Origin: Picrophilus oshimae DSM 9789
Lineage (GTDB): Archaea > Thermoplasmatota > Thermoplasmata > Thermoplasmatales > Thermoplasmataceae
Direction: 5' to 3'
DNA: 64,000 nucleotides
Assembly (NCBI RefSeq): GCF_900176435.1
Contig: NZ_FWYE01000002.1
Coordinates: 186,001-250,000, forward strand
Both the position numbers and the translations under genes were made by a program. This document shows positions 8,871 through 18,122 of the stretch, piece after piece (the first letter of the stretch is position 1; every line of letters begins with the position of its first letter). Under the pieces are notes generated by a model. The model made no database searches and had not been told where the DNA came from. It saw only the letters and a program-made list of their open reading frames with translations.

Positions 8871-10034
8871 GTGTTTATTTTGAATTCGTTCAGCTTTAAA
8901 ATAGATAAAAGGATAAAGGAATCGCTTGACAGGATGGGTTTTTATGAACCAACAGAGGTTCAGGGCCTTGCCATTCCTGAGATACTCTCGGGCAGGGATG
9001 TTGTTATTAAATCAATGACCGGATCTGGAAAAACTGCGGCATTTTTGATACCTGCCATTCAAAGGGCACTGGGCTCAAAATTTTTTAACACCGTTCTTAT
9101 TGTACTGCCAACAAGGGAGCTTGCATTGCAGACCTATTCAGTTGCATTAAATATATCCAGGAATTTCTTCAGAACCACTGTTGTTTACGGTGGCTCATCG
9201 ATGGAAAAACAGATCCATGATTTAAGGGATTCTAAAATAATAATAGGCACACCCGGAAGAATTATAGATCTAATTAATAGAGACCTATTAAATCTTGAGC
9301 ATGTTTGTATGTTTATTCTGGATGAGGCAGATATGATGCTTGACATGGGCTTTATAGATGATATATACAAAATAATAGAAAACCTTCCTGAAAAAAGACA
9401 GAACGTGCTTGCCTCGGCAACAATGCCTGAAAGGCTCGATGATATGATAAAAAATTTGATGAATGATCCTGAATTGATAGCAGTTTCCAATGGATACACG
9501 CCAAAAACAATAGTGCATGATTATACAATTATACCAGAGCATAAAAAATTCTCGGCTTTGCTATCTTATATCGATGAGAATAGAGACATGAAAAGAATTA
9601 TCTTTGTGAGAACAAAGCATGGTGCTGTTGTGCTAAGTGAGATACTCAATAAATGCGGTTTTAAAAACGTAACCTTGCATGGTGACATGAGGCAGAGATC
9701 AAGGGAAATATCCATAAAAAGGTTCAGAAATTACAGGAGTGGAATAATGATTGCAACAAACGTTGCGGCCAGGGGCATAGATATACCAGATGTTGATGAA
9801 ATCATAAATTTCGATGCGCCCATAGACGATATAAAATCATACTCCCACAGGGCAGGCAGATCTGGAAGATTTGGCAGGCCTGGACATGCATTGACGATAT
9901 TTACAGAGAAACAGAAAAATATGATAAATGAGATAGAAATGAAAAACAATGTAAAGATGGATCATAAAATTATAAAAATAAATGATGTTTATTATAATAT
10001 AGATTACCGTGATATTATAAACAATATCCAGTAA
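8871..10034 (+). CDS. DEAD-box ATP-dependent RNA helicase
   Basis: 387 aa, a minimal two-domain DEAD-box protein with a short C-terminal tail. Q-motif region near 23-30; motif I M-T-G-S-G-K-T (about 49-55); P-T-R-E-L-A (about 83-88); D-E-A-D (about 152-155); S-A-T (about 186-188); H-R-A-G-R-S-G-R near the end of domain 2. It would remodel RNA structures, perhaps in ribosome assembly or mRNA turnover, but no specific partner can be read. The GTG start at 8871 lies 25 nt after a TATA box and no other start is suitably placed, so initiation is probably leaderless. It is divergent from elp3. Confidence 0.92.
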   Translation: MFILNSFSFKIDKRIKESLDRMGFYEPTEVQGLAIPEILSGRDVVIKSMTGSGKTAAFLIPAIQRALGSKFFNTVLIVLPTRELALQTYSVALNISRNFFRTTVVYGGSSMEKQIHDLRDSKIIIGTPGRIIDLINRDLLNLEHVCMFILDEADMMLDMGFIDDIYKIIENLPEKRQNVLASATMPERLDDMIKNLMNDPELIAVSNGYTPKTIVHDYTIIPEHKKFSALLSYIDENRDMKRIIFVRTKHGAVVLSEILNKCGFKNVTLHGDMRQRSREISIKRFRNYRSGIMIATNVAARGIDIPDVDEIINFDAPIDDIKSYSHRAGRSGRFGRPGHALTIFTEKQKNMINEIEMKNNVKMDHKIIKINDVYYNIDYRDIINNIQ

Positions 10035-10081
10035 TTTAAATGATATTTTATAATAAGATAATCAAAGATTATATATATTAT

Positions 10082-11406
10082 ATGCATAACCATCAAAGGT
10101 TGAGCAAACGGATAATAAGTGGTTTATAGGGTATGTATTTTCAAATATTGGTGCCGGCCTTACGACGCCGCTGATACCCTTATTTGTTGTTTTATACCTT
10201 AAAAGCAACGTTGTTCTTGTTGGTATTGTTTCATCTGTTTCATCTGCTGCCTCCGTGCCTGCACTGATTTTCTGGGGTAATATATCAGACAGAATAAAGA
10301 AGAGAAAGATATTCATATTAATAGGTTTCTTTGGGTCTTTTGCATCCCTTATGCTTGTTCTCACAGTTCATAATATAACATCTTACCTTATTATGTTAAT
10401 AGCATTTCAGATCATAGCCATGGCCAGCGTGCCCGTGTCAACGTTGCTTATACTTGAGAACTCCAGCAGAGATCTATGGCCATCAATCATGGGAAAATTC
10501 AACAGCTACAATGCCATAGGAACAGTTGTTGGCATTGGATCTGGAATAGCCTTTCTCACCCTATATTCTTATAAGGGCAGTGCCGTGCTTCCATACGTTT
10601 ATATCATTTCTGCAATGGTTTACCTTGCTGCAGGTATATCATCGATATTCACACTTAAGGAGCCGCAGATAATAATAAAAAGGAACAGGCTAAACTGGAT
10701 ATACACAGTAAGGCTCTTTGAAAGGCTAAGATTCTTCCCGACACATATAATACACACAGGAATCAATTCAAACGGCCATAAGATTTCAATGGATCTTAAA
10801 AGGTACCTTGTGGTCACATTTATATTAATGGCGGCATTCCAGATCTTCTTTGTGCCATACCCGGTCTTCGTTCTTAAAAGGTTCAGTGCAACGGACAATG
10901 AGATATACATTATGTACCTGTTAAACAGCCTCATGTCTGCGATTACGTTCTTCCCCGCTGGAAAATACATAAAATACATTGGGTCAAACCGGATGCTTAT
11001 ATACTCTGTATCTTTAAGGGCGGTAATATTCACTGTAATGGGCATATTAACAATCAGCGCCTCTGGTCTTTATTACTTCATATTGTTTATTCTGGTTTAT
11101 GGAATGCTTGGCGGTATATGGAGCTTTATAAGCATAAGCGAGATTACAAGCATATCAAACATGGCTGATAAGAACACCAGGGGAAAGGTGATAGGCTATT
11201 ACAATTCACTGAACGGCGCAGGCCAGATATTTGGCTCCCTGTTATCCGGATTTATTGCCTATGATATCAGCTACCTATTCGATTTTATTTTATCATCATT
11301 AATTATAGTTTCAATGATAGTATACATAATAAAAATGAATCCTCCAGACATAAGTGTAAAAATCAGACCCTCACGCGTTTCACAAAAAGGTGAAAAAGAT
11401 TCTTAA
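10082..11406 (+). CDS. MFS transporter with a frame break at the start of the gene
   Basis: Polytopic transporter of the major facilitator superfamily with motif A-like G-N-I-S-D-R-I-K-K-R-K. The first usual start codon in the open frame is GTG 10255, but this would delete the first transmembrane helix. The frame stays open upstream to 10090 and encodes a normal MFS first helix (W-F-I-G-Y-V-F-S-N-I-G-A-G-L-T-T-P...), with no ATG, GTG or TTG. The ATG at 10082 is out of frame. One extra A in the run at 10095-10097 would join ATG-CAT-AAC-CAT-CAA to the open frame. The gene may therefore contain a sequencing error, a real frameshift mutation, recoding, or a non-standard start. The 3' end overlaps the opposing GT2 gene by 44 bp. 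Confidence 0.8.
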
Positions 11407-12022
11407 AGCCGTCCTCCCATGTTCTCAGCTTGGGCCTGCTCAACCTTACACCATAAACTATCGGTATTTCTATTAACTTACCATGCCTTATTGCCTCTAT
11501 TTTTATATCCTCGGAGAATGACATGCCATCTCCAAGATAGCCCATTTTGTTATAAAGATCCTTTTTAAATACCCACATGCCGCTCTGGGAATCCTTTAAT
11601 GAAAAATTAAAGAGCAGCTTTATTGAAAGATTTAAAACCATGTTTCCAAACCGGTGCAATGATGTGTAGTTACTCTTGCTTCGCAATGTCATTCTGTCAC
11701 ATGATATAAAATCGACGTTATCGATTAAAAGTATGTCTATTAATGGCCTTACCATTTTGTAAGGATAGGTATTATCGCCATCCAGGCATACTATTATATC
11801 ACCTGAGGCCCTTTCAATGCCTGTTTTATATGCACGGCCGTAACCTTTTCTTGGTTCATTTATAACAGTTGCACCAAGTGATCTCGCTATATCTGGTGTT
11901 CCATCGTTTGAGTTGCTGTCAACAACGATTATTTCAATATTTTCAATGGATTTTAAACCATTAATGACCGCACCTATTGTCTCGGCCTCGTTTATTGTTG
12001 GTATCACCGCACTGATCTTCAT
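11363..12022 (-). CDS. Family 2 glycosyltransferase (dolichyl-phosphate mannose/glucose synthase-like)
   Basis: 219 aa GT-A fold enzyme without C-terminal membrane helices. The N-terminus V-I-P-T-I-N-E-A-E-T-I (6-16) and V-V-D-S-N-S-N-D-G-T (33-42) are the nucleotide-sugar binding elements. L-D-G-D (79-82) is the metal-binding D-x-D. A Q-S-G-M-W-V-F-K segment near 145 matches DPM1-like enzymes. It would load a sugar from a nucleotide donor onto a polyprenyl phosphate on the cytoplasmic face for later glycosylation. The acceptor and sugar are not determined. The coding end overlaps the MFS gene tail. Confidence 0.85.
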   Translation of the reverse strand: MKISAVIPTINEAETIGAVINGLKSIENIEIIVVDSNSNDGTPDIARSLGATVINEPRKGYGRAYKTGIERASGDIIVCLDGDNTYPYKMVRPLIDILLIDNVDFISCDRMTLRSKSNYTSLHRFGNMVLNLSIKLLFNFSLKDSQSGMWVFKKDLYNKMGYLGDGMSFSEDIKIEAIRHGKLIEIPIVYGVRLSRPKLRTWEDGFKNLFHLFVKRVRV

Positions 12023-12086
12023 TCGAATGGTTAATATAAATGGATATAATATTTTTTATGTAAAAAAATAATGTCCTTTGAAAATA

Positions 12087-12097
12087 TTATATATTTA
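12087..12097 (+). promoter_or_regulatory. TATA box for guaAA
   Basis: TTATATATTTA, centred about 24 nt before ATG 12116. It supports that ATG as the start and argues against the longer frame beginning at 12071, which would place the TATA box inside the coding region. Confidence 0.6.
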
Positions 12098-12115
12098 ATA
12101 AAAATACAAAATGAA

Positions 12116-12682
12116 ATGAAGATATATATAATAGACAACGGCGGCCAGTGGACGCACAGGGAGTGGCGGACAGTAAGGGATCTTGGCGTTGATTCAACAA
12201 TAGTACCAAACACAGTGGATGCAGATGTACTCGCTGATGCTGATGGTATTATCCTGTCTGGTGGACCTGCAAGCATTGAGAGTGAAATGAGTAAGCTTGG
12301 AAACATAAAGGAGTACATGCACAGATATAATTATCCGGTTCTTGGCATATGTGTTGGCGCCCAGTTCATAGCAATAGACTCAGGTGGCCGTGTTTCAAAG
12401 GCATTACATGCCGAGTATGGTAAAAAAATTGTTAATTTTACCTCTAAGGATGGAATATTTTATAATGTTCCTGATTCAATAAATGCCTGGGAAAACCACA
12501 ATGATGAGATAAAATCGATATCAGATGATTATATAATATGCGCATATTCTGATACATGCAGGGTTCAGGCATTTTATCATAAAAATAGGGATATATTTGG
12601 TGTTCAGTTCCATCCAGAGGTAAATAATACAGAGCATGGAACAACAATATTTAAGAATTTTATTGAAAAGTGCAGGAGATAA
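12116..12682 (+). CDS. guaAA: GMP synthase glutamine amidotransferase subunit (GuaA-A)
   Basis: Archaeal split GMP synthase: this 188-aa class I amidotransferase releases ammonia from glutamine for the separate synthetase subunit, which is not in this window. M-K-I-Y-I-I-D-N-G-G-Q-W-T-H-R is the typical archaeal N-terminus. L-G-I-C-V-G-A-Q contains the nucleophile Cys, and V-Q-F-H-P-E-V holds the catalytic His and Glu. The start at ATG 12116 gives the canonical family N-terminus and sits about 24 nt from a TATA box; the frame is open to 12071, but that extension is not family sequence. Followed immediately by trmI. Confidence 0.92.
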   Translation: MKIYIIDNGGQWTHREWRTVRDLGVDSTIVPNTVDADVLADADGIILSGGPASIESEMSKLGNIKEYMHRYNYPVLGICVGAQFIAIDSGGRVSKALHAEYGKKIVNFTSKDGIFYNVPDSINAWENHNDEIKSISDDYIICAYSDTCRVQAFYHKNRDIFGVQFHPEVNNTEHGTTIFKNFIEKCRR

Positions 12683-12684
12683 AT

Positions 12685-13416
12685 ATGTATATAATAAAGC
12701 ATGGCGATATTATAGGAAGGCTTTACAGTGACTTTGCAATAATAAAGAATGAAAAAATAAAGATACCTGAGTATAGAATAATAGAGCCCGGGGACATAAT
12801 AAAGCTAAAGGGCCTTGATTTCATTGTTATTGATCCACAGCCTGCATATTTCAGTTACTTCAATTTAAGAAGGACGCAATCCATATCCGATAAGGATATA
12901 GCATATATACTTTTTAAAACAGGGGTAAGACCTGGAATGAACATTCTTGAGATTGGCATTGGCATAGGCACCATGAGCTATGCAATATTAAATATACTTG
13001 GTAATGGAAGCCTGACCAGCATAGATATAAACATTGAAAATATAAAAAATTCAGAAAAAAATGTTAATGAATTAATTGATACAGGGAACTGGCGCATCAT
13101 CAATGGCGATATCAAAAAAGTCCAGGGAGAAAAATACGATGCAGTCATAGTTGACATACCGGATCCATGGAACTACATGAATTTAATATCGGAATCCTTA
13201 AAGCCGGGGAAATATGTATCCTTTTATCTGCCAAATTTTGATCAGCTTGAAAAAACCGTAATTTCAATGGAGGAAAATGGAATATATCATGAGGAATCGC
13301 TTGAGCTTATAAAGAGAAACATTATAGTAAGGGAAAATGCCACAAGGCCGGATAATAAAATGATAGGCCACACAGCTTATATATCAATAGGTATTAAAAA
13401 ATCTATTTATTCATAA
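12685..13416 (+). CDS. trmI: tRNA (adenine-57/58-N1) methyltransferase (TrmI)
   Basis: SAM-dependent methyltransferase that makes m1A in the T-loop of tRNA. The N-terminal small beta domain (about 1-65) is followed by the conserved [11 protein letters not shown] segment and D-I-A-Y-I-L near 72-77. The SAM motif [10 protein letters not shown] is near 93-102, and D-I-P-D-P-W near 156-161 matches the family D-x-P-x-P-W active-site motif. Start ATG 12685 is chosen because GGAG (12674-12677) lies at SD distance; an in-frame GTG at 12670 would overlap guaAA. It is probably co-transcribed with guaAA and overlaps tfb at the 3' end by 10 bp. Confidence 0.9.
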   Translation: MYIIKHGDIIGRLYSDFAIIKNEKIKIPEYRIIEPGDIIKLKGLDFIVIDPQPAYFSYFNLRRTQSISDKDIAYILFKTGVRPGMNILEIGIGIGTMSYAILNILGNGSLTSIDINIENIKNSEKNVNELIDTGNWRIINGDIKKVQGEKYDAVIVDIPDPWNYMNLISESLKPGKYVSFYLPNFDQLEKTVISMEENGIYHEESLELIKRNIIVRENATRPDNKMIGHTAYISIGIKKSIYS

Positions 13417-14321
13417 TTTAAATCAAGTGCACCGGTGATCTCCTTATATCTGTTCCTTATTGTTACCTCGGTAACACCGGAAACCTTTGATATCTCCTTT
13501 TGTGTCTTTGGCTTTCCGGATATTATTGCGGCTATGTATATCGCTGCGGCGGCAACACCCGTTGGTCCCTTTCCAGCTGATATACCTGTTTCATTAACCC
13601 TTCGAATTATCTCCTCGCTTTTAATTATTACATCCTTATCAAGGTTCAATTTGTTGCAGAACTGTGAAACGTAGGAATATGGTGTTGTTGGCTTTAAATT
13701 TAATTTTAATTCCTTTGCAAGATGCCTGTATGCCTTTCCAATCTTCTTTTTGTTTATGTCTGCAGCCTTGGAGATCTCATCAAGGGTCCTTGGAATGTTT
13801 ACCTGCCTGCATGCCGCATAGATTGCCGCGCATACTATGCTTTCAATACTGCGGCCCCTTATTAAATTCCTCTCCACGGCCTTCCTGTATATAAGGGCAG
13901 CACTTTCCTTTATGTCTTTCGGTATTCCCAGCTTTGAGCCGTCATCATTTAAAAGCTGTAAGGCCAGTGAAAGATTCCTTTCCGATGCATTTGAAACACG
14001 AATGCGCTGGTGCCATTTTCTAACGCGGTAAATCTGGGCACGGTTTTTATGTGGTATTCTTTTTCCATAATAGTCCCTGTTGGACCATGATATCTCTGTG
14101 GCCAGGCCCTTATCATGGCTCAAAAAACTCATTGGCGAACCTGTCCTTGCACGCTTTTCGTCCTGATCAGAATCAAAAGCCCGCCATTCCGGGCCCTGGT
14201 CTATTGATGTTTCCTCTATGACTATACCACAATCGCCACATAAAACCTCACCCCTCTCATAATCCCTTATAAGATGCCCTGAACCACACTCGGGGCATCT
14301 CTGTCCAATATTTTCCTCCAT
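13407..14321 (-). CDS. tfb: Transcription initiation factor B, copy 1 (TFB)
   Basis: Basal transcription factor that bridges TBP-DNA and RNA polymerase. The N-terminal zinc ribbon has Cys at 9, 12, 28 and 31 (C-P-E-C ... C-G-D-C). The B-finger/reader and linker region is at about 45-95, and two cyclin-like core repeats span about 110-300 with the recognition-helix signature [11 protein letters not shown]. Length of 304 aa is normal. A GGTGATC SD lies five bases before ATG 14321. It is close to the second TFB (14759) and reads away from it. The two share most ribbon and core residues but differ in the reader/linker, so they may favour different promoters. Confidence 0.95.
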   Translation of the reverse strand: MEENIGQRCPECGSGHLIRDYERGEVLCGDCGIVIEETSIDQGPEWRAFDSDQDEKRARTGSPMSFLSHDKGLATEISWSNRDYYGKRIPHKNRAQIYRVRKWHQRIRVSNASERNLSLALQLLNDDGSKLGIPKDIKESAALIYRKAVERNLIRGRSIESIVCAAIYAACRQVNIPRTLDEISKAADINKKKIGKAYRHLAKELKLNLKPTTPYSYVSQFCNKLNLDKDVIIKSEEIIRRVNETGISAGKGPTGVAAAAIYIAAIISGKPKTQKEISKVSGVTEVTIRNRYKEITGALDLNYE

Positions 14322-14513
14322 TGAAGATCACCAATAAATTTAAGTAGTACATTACATACACTATTAAAGTATTTCCATTTTTCAGGATAGATTCATAATA
14401 TTAAAGATTGACAACTAAATTATAGTGTGAAAAACTAAGGGGAGTTAGGATACAGCTTTATCCACAAATTTTTTTATACTGTAATCAAAAAATTTTAATA
14501 AATTTGCGTAAAC

Positions 14514-14521
14514 TTTAAATA
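14514..14521 (+). promoter_or_regulatory. TATA box for gar1-tfb2
   Basis: TTTAAATA about 28 nt before ATG 14548, consistent with a leaderless gar1 mRNA that continues into the second tfb gene. Confidence 0.5.
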
Positions 14522-14547
14522 TAACATTTGGATATACTAATCTGCTA

Positions 14548-14757
14548 ATGAGGTATCAGTGCAGGGTCGTTCATATAAAAAACAATGAAATGCTAATACG
14601 GATTGATAACTGTATAAAAATGCATGAAAACGTTTACAGTGATGATGGAAAAAACGTTGGTAAGATAATCAAAATACTTGGGCCGGTTAGAAATCCGTAT
14701 GCACTTGTAAGATTGAGGGAGAAGATAGATATTAAAGATGTGTATGTGAGGTGTTAA
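14548..14757 (+). CDS. gar1: H/ACA ribonucleoprotein Gar1 subunit
   Basis: 69-aa Gar1-core protein. The pattern [21 protein letters not shown] in the middle is the family beta-barrel signature. Gar1 binds Cbf5 in box H/ACA particles and aids substrate turnover during guide-RNA-directed pseudouridylation. The gene directly precedes tfb2, with one base between stop and start, and a GAGGTG element in its last codons serves as the SD for tfb2. Gar1 next to TFB is a recurrent archaeal gene pair. Confidence 0.85.
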
Positions 14758-14758
14758 T

Positions 14759-15691
14759 ATGGTTGATAAGAAAAAGAGTATATATGATATTGAAAAATGC
14801 CCGGAATGCGGATCATCACAGTTGGTCAGGGATTATGAAAGGGGAGAGTTAATATGCTCAAACTGTGGCCTGGTCATTGATGACAGTTACATTGATGAGG
14901 GGCCAGAGTGGCGTGCATTTGACTCAGAGCAAAATGAGAGCCGTGCAAGAACGGGCTCTCCGATGACTTATACAATTCACGATAAGGGTCTCTCAACAGA
15001 TATATCGTGGAAGAACAAGGATTCATATGGAAAATCAATACCAACAAGAAACAGGGCGCAGCTCTACAGGTTAAGAAAATGGCAGAAGAGAATAAAGGTA
15101 TCGAATGCCGCTGAGAGAAATCTCTCACAGGCACTGCAGGAACTTGAAAGGATGACATCAAACCTAAGCATACCAAACGATGTTCGTGAAACAGCAGCTG
15201 TCATTTACAGAAAGGCCGTGAAGCAGAACATGATACGTGGCAGATCAATAGAGGGTGTTGTTGCAGGCTCAATATATGCTGCATGCAGGATAACAAATGT
15301 GCCAAGAACACTTGATGAAATAGCATCTGTTACAAGGGTAAAAAAGAAGGAGATTGGCAGGACCTACAGGATCATGGCAAGGTATCTAAAACTAAATATA
15401 ATGCCATCAAAGCCAGAGGATTATGTAAACAGGTTCTGCTCAAAGCTTAGATTGTCAATGGAGGCCAGAAAGAGGGCCGAGGAGATACTAAAGATGGCCG
15501 TGGACAACGATCTTACTTCAGGAAAGGGGCCAACAGGTGTTGCTGCCGCAGCGATATACATAGCATCATTGATAACCGGAGAAAGGAGAACGCAGCGTGC
15601 CATAGCAGAGGTTGCCGGTGTTACAGAGGTAACAATAAGGAACAGATACAAGGAATTAACTGAAAAATTGAACCTAACAATAGAGGAATAA
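14759..15691 (+). CDS. tfb: Transcription initiation factor B, copy 2 (TFB)
   Basis: 310 aa. Zinc ribbon C-P-E-C ... C-S-N-C (Cys near 15, 18, 34, 37), a reader/linker region with R-A-R-T-G-S-P-M as in copy 1, two cyclin folds, and the C-terminal helix signature [11 protein letters not shown]. It is translationally coupled to gar1 (one-base gap, GAGGTG SD). As a full-length factor with intact zinc ligands it should be functional. The segment after G-S-P-M differs from copy 1 (T-Y-T-I-H against S-F-L-S-H), and the first cyclin repeat has several different surface positions. It converges with pcc1, two bases between the ends. Confidence 0.95.
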   Translation: MVDKKKSIYDIEKCPECGSSQLVRDYERGELICSNCGLVIDDSYIDEGPEWRAFDSEQNESRARTGSPMTYTIHDKGLSTDISWKNKDSYGKSIPTRNRAQLYRLRKWQKRIKVSNAAERNLSQALQELERMTSNLSIPNDVRETAAVIYRKAVKQNMIRGRSIEGVVAGSIYAACRITNVPRTLDEIASVTRVKKKEIGRTYRIMARYLKLNIMPSKPEDYVNRFCSKLRLSMEARKRAEEILKMAVDNDLTSGKGPTGVAAAAIYIASLITGERRTQRAIAEVAGVTEVTIRNRYKELTEKLNLTIEE

Positions 15692-15693
15692 AT

Positions 15694-15903
15694 TTAATTT
15701 ATTTCATTCATTTTTAACCATGTTTCATAATCTCTAAGTATATCATCAATTATATTATATAACGATTGCATTTTTAGGTTTTTTATATTTATATCAATCT
15801 TTTTTTCACGGCATCTTATTTCTATTGTTTCATCATTATCAGGGCTCAGGGCCATCATCAGGCTATTGCAGTTTTCGGTATCCATTGATATTTTTACATC
15901 CAT
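15694..15903 (-). CDS. pcc1: KEOPS complex Pcc1-like subunit
   Basis: 69-aa protein with the Pcc1 pattern: a short beta strand, L-M-M-A-L-S-P-D-N (about 15-23), alternating hydrophobic strands, then a helix with S-L-Y-N-I-I-D-D-I-L near 47-56. Pcc1 is the small dimerisation subunit of KEOPS, which makes t6A37 on tRNAs with Kae1, Bud32 and Cgi121; none of those is in this window. Short length and low information make the family call moderate. Confidence 0.65.
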   Translation of the reverse strand: MDVKISMDTENCNSLMMALSPDNDETIEIRCREKKIDINIKNLKMQSLYNIIDDILRDYETWLKMNEIN

Positions 15904-16242
15904 GATTAAAAAATATATTATGTTATAAATATTTTTATAATGCCGATAGATTATTCTTTTTTATAGATGATTCGTGTATTATTAATTATTGAAATCATTA
16001 ACGATGCTGATATCAGGCATTTAAATTGTAATATATCATGGTAATGTACAAAGAAAGACAGAAATTAAGGATTTTGAATCTTACATTGATTTTTATGTTT
16101 ATAATTATATTATTCTTCGATCTCTAAAATATGATACCTTTACTATAAAATCTTACATTTATTTTTAATTGATATCAATTTTTATGGATTTTTAAATAAA
16201 GAGTTAAAAATTTTTATATACATAGATTTTATCTTCTCTACC
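15904..16242. other. AT-rich intergenic region before the his leader
   Basis: About 340 bp without a convincing ORF or RNA gene, rich in T-runs and A-runs. The final 35 bases contain the his promoter. I see no tRNA-like fold or direct repeat. Confidence 0.5.
16211..16220 (+). promoter_or_regulatory. TATA box of the his operon
   Basis: TTTTTATATA, with TATATA centred about 25 nt before the ATG at 16243. By archaeal promoter geometry the transcript would begin at or within two bases of that ATG, not at hisG. This places the His-rich ORF at the very 5' end of the mRNA. Confidence 0.6.
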
Positions 16243-16386
16243 ATGGAAGCATGGATGGTGTCTGGAGGTGTCGTCTGCAACAGTGCATTTTTAAGCGGAG
16301 CCTTTATGCACCATCATAGCCATCAGTATAAAAATCTTTTAAGATCTGATGGCCAGAACGAATCATCATTCCTGGAGAGCATATGA
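16243..16386 (+). CDS. Candidate histidine leader peptide upstream of hisG
   Basis: 47-codon ORF starting at the predicted transcription start (leaderless). Codons 22-28 read M-H-H-H-S-H-Q: CAC 16309, CAT 16312, CAT 16315, CAT 16321. It ends with TGA at 16384-16386, 22 nt before the hisG ATG at 16409, or overlaps an alternative hisG ATG at 16349 in another frame. Four of 47 codons being His, clustered and directly before the histidine operon, resembles bacterial HisL leader peptides. The His codons abut or overlap the 5' arm of an inverted repeat (16319-16353). That the peptide is made and that it regulates his expression are inferences. Confidence 0.5.
   Translation: MEAWMVSGGVVCNSAFLSGAFMHHHSHQYKNLLRSDGQNESSFLESI
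16319..16353 (+). promoter_or_regulatory. Inverted repeat at the His codons and possible hisG start
   Basis: GCCATCAG (16319-16326) is the exact reverse complement of CTGATGGC (16346-16353). Inside, ATCTT (16334-16338) pairs with AAGAT (16341-16345) around TT, leaving a seven-base 5' bulge. The 5' arm includes the fourth His codon of the leader ORF; the 3' arm contains the ATG at 16349. A ribosome held at the His codons would open this stem. A separate pairing, GATGGTG (16254-16260) with CACCATC (16309-16315), lies just upstream and covers the first three His codons. Confidence 0.45.
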
Positions 16387-16408
16387 TCCAGGCAGCTTCG
16401 GTAACTCC

Positions 16409-17008
16409 ATGAAATTCGTAATACCAACCGGCAGGTTATTTTATACATCTCTTAGATTCCTTGATAGCATTGGAATATTAATACAGCCAGAAGATAGAAA
16501 GCTAATATTCAATTACAATGATTTTACTGTAATATCTGTAAAGCCTGATGATGTGCCTTACTTTGTTGGCCTTGGTGGTCTTGGAATCTGTGGCCTTGAT
16601 ACGGTAATGGAGATCAACAGGAATTTATTAATGCTTAAAAGGCTTGATTGCTCAAGATACAGGTTAAGCGTTATATCCAGCATGGAATATGATCTTGAGG
16701 ATCTTGATGGCAAAACAGTGGCAACCAGGCATGCAAGGATAACAAGAGAGTTCTTTAATAAACTTGGAATTAACATAAAGATCCTAAAGCTGCATGGAGC
16801 ACTGGAGGTTGCGCCGCTGACAGGTGTTGCAGACGCAATTGTTGACATAATAGATACCGGAAACACAATTAAAAAGAATGGTTTAATTGAAATAAAAAAG
16901 ATCATGGATATAAATCCATGGGTGATTTCAAATAAAAGGTTTTTTTATGAGAATGAAGATGAAATAAAATTGTTATTAAAGGGAGGTTTTCAGGTTGGAT
17001 ATATATGA
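16409..17008 (+). CDS. hisG: ATP phosphoribosyltransferase, short form (HisG)
   Basis: First enzyme of histidine synthesis, joining ATP and PRPP. Beginning at ATG 16409 the protein opens [10 protein letters not shown], the family N-terminus, giving 199 aa, the size of short HisG proteins. The PRPP-binding region [15 protein letters not shown] near 153-167 is clear. The frame is open to ATG 16349, which would add 20 residues (containing N-H-H-S-W) with no family similarity. Short-form HisG usually needs HisZ as regulatory partner; none is seen here, and the C-terminal regulatory domain of long HisG is absent. First structural gene of the operon; hisD starts inside its last codons. Confidence 0.9.
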
Positions 17009-18122
17009 ATATGTCTCAAATATTATTTCCGATGTAAGGATAAATGGAATTGATGCACTGAAAAGGTATTCAGAGGCATTTGATAATTACAGCGGCGGGT
17101 TCACGGTTACAGATGATGAAATAGAAGATGCTGATAAATCAATAAAGCCCGGGGAAAAAGACGCAATAAAAAACATATATGAAAGGATCTATGAATACCA
17201 CAAAAACCAGTTTGAGGGGCAAAAAATAAACATAAAAAACGGCTCCATCTATGGAATTATCTACAGACCCATTGATAGAATAGGTCTGTACGTTCCCGGT
17301 AAAAGGGCACTGCCATCAACTTTGATGATGCTAGGAATACCTGCTAGGATTGCCGGTGTTAAAAGCATTGTACTTTGCACGGCCCCTGAGAATGGTAATG
17401 TTAATAAATATACATTGTACATAGCACGTTTGCTTGGCATAAGAGAAATATACAAGATAGGTGGAGTGCAGGCCATAGCGGCCATGGCCTATGGAATATC
17501 AATGAAACCTGTCGATAAGATCTTTGGGCCAGGAAATAAATACGTTAATGAGGCAAAAAGGCAGGTCTTTGGGATCACGGGCATTGATGGCCTTTACGGG
17601 CCTTCAGAGATATGTTTAATAGCGGATGACTCGGCAAATATAAACTATATAAAGAATGATCTTTTATCACAGCTTGAGCACGGCGAGGCATCATCTGCCT
17701 ACCTTATAACAAACTCTTTAAGAATATATAATGAGGTAAAATTGGAGAACGTTAAAAAATATTATAAAGAGACAGTTGAGGAGTCAATAGAACTTGCAAA
17801 TGAAATAGCGCCCGAGCATCTTGAGTTACTTGTAAATGATCCATTGAAATATCTTAATATCATTAGAAACGCGGGCGCAGTTTACATGGGTGAATATGGA
17901 CCGGTGCCCGCTGGCGATTATTTCCTTGGCGTTAACCACGTTTTACCAACAGGATCCTCGGCAAGGTTTTCCTCTGTGCTTACAGTATACGATTTTATGA
18001 AGAGAATATCAGTGGCAATGCCATCAAAGTATGATTTCCTTTCTGCCGTGGACTCCGGACTTAAACTTGCATCAATTGAGAATATGAAGATGCATTACAA
18101 ATCAATGGAGGCCAGGATATGA
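16995..18122 (+). CDS. hisD: Histidinol dehydrogenase (HisD)
   Basis: NAD- and zinc-dependent enzyme for the last two steps of histidine synthesis. Motifs: Y-V-P-G-K-R-A near 95-101; [12 protein letters not shown] near 155-166; I-F-G-P-G-N-K-Y-V near 174-182; Q-L-E-H-G near 225-229 (zinc-binding region); and N-H-V-L-P-T-G near 313-319. At 375 aa it is shorter than typical (about 430), mainly at the N-terminus. TTG 16995 is the start: GGGAGGT (16981-16987) lies at SD distance and the next ATG is out of frame. It overlaps hisG by 14 bp and hisB by 4. Confidence 0.93.

Noticed and set aside
16276-16292. TGCA-ACAG-TGCA followed by five T in the his leader
   Set aside because: A four-base palindrome is too weak to call a terminator, and it lies before the His codons, the wrong order for classical attenuation.
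16349-16408. hisG N-terminal extension containing N-H-H-S-W
   Set aside because: The family N-terminus begins at M-K-F-V-I-P-T-G-R. The 20 extra residues have no family support. I kept the shorter start but recorded the longer one because the stem includes its ATG.
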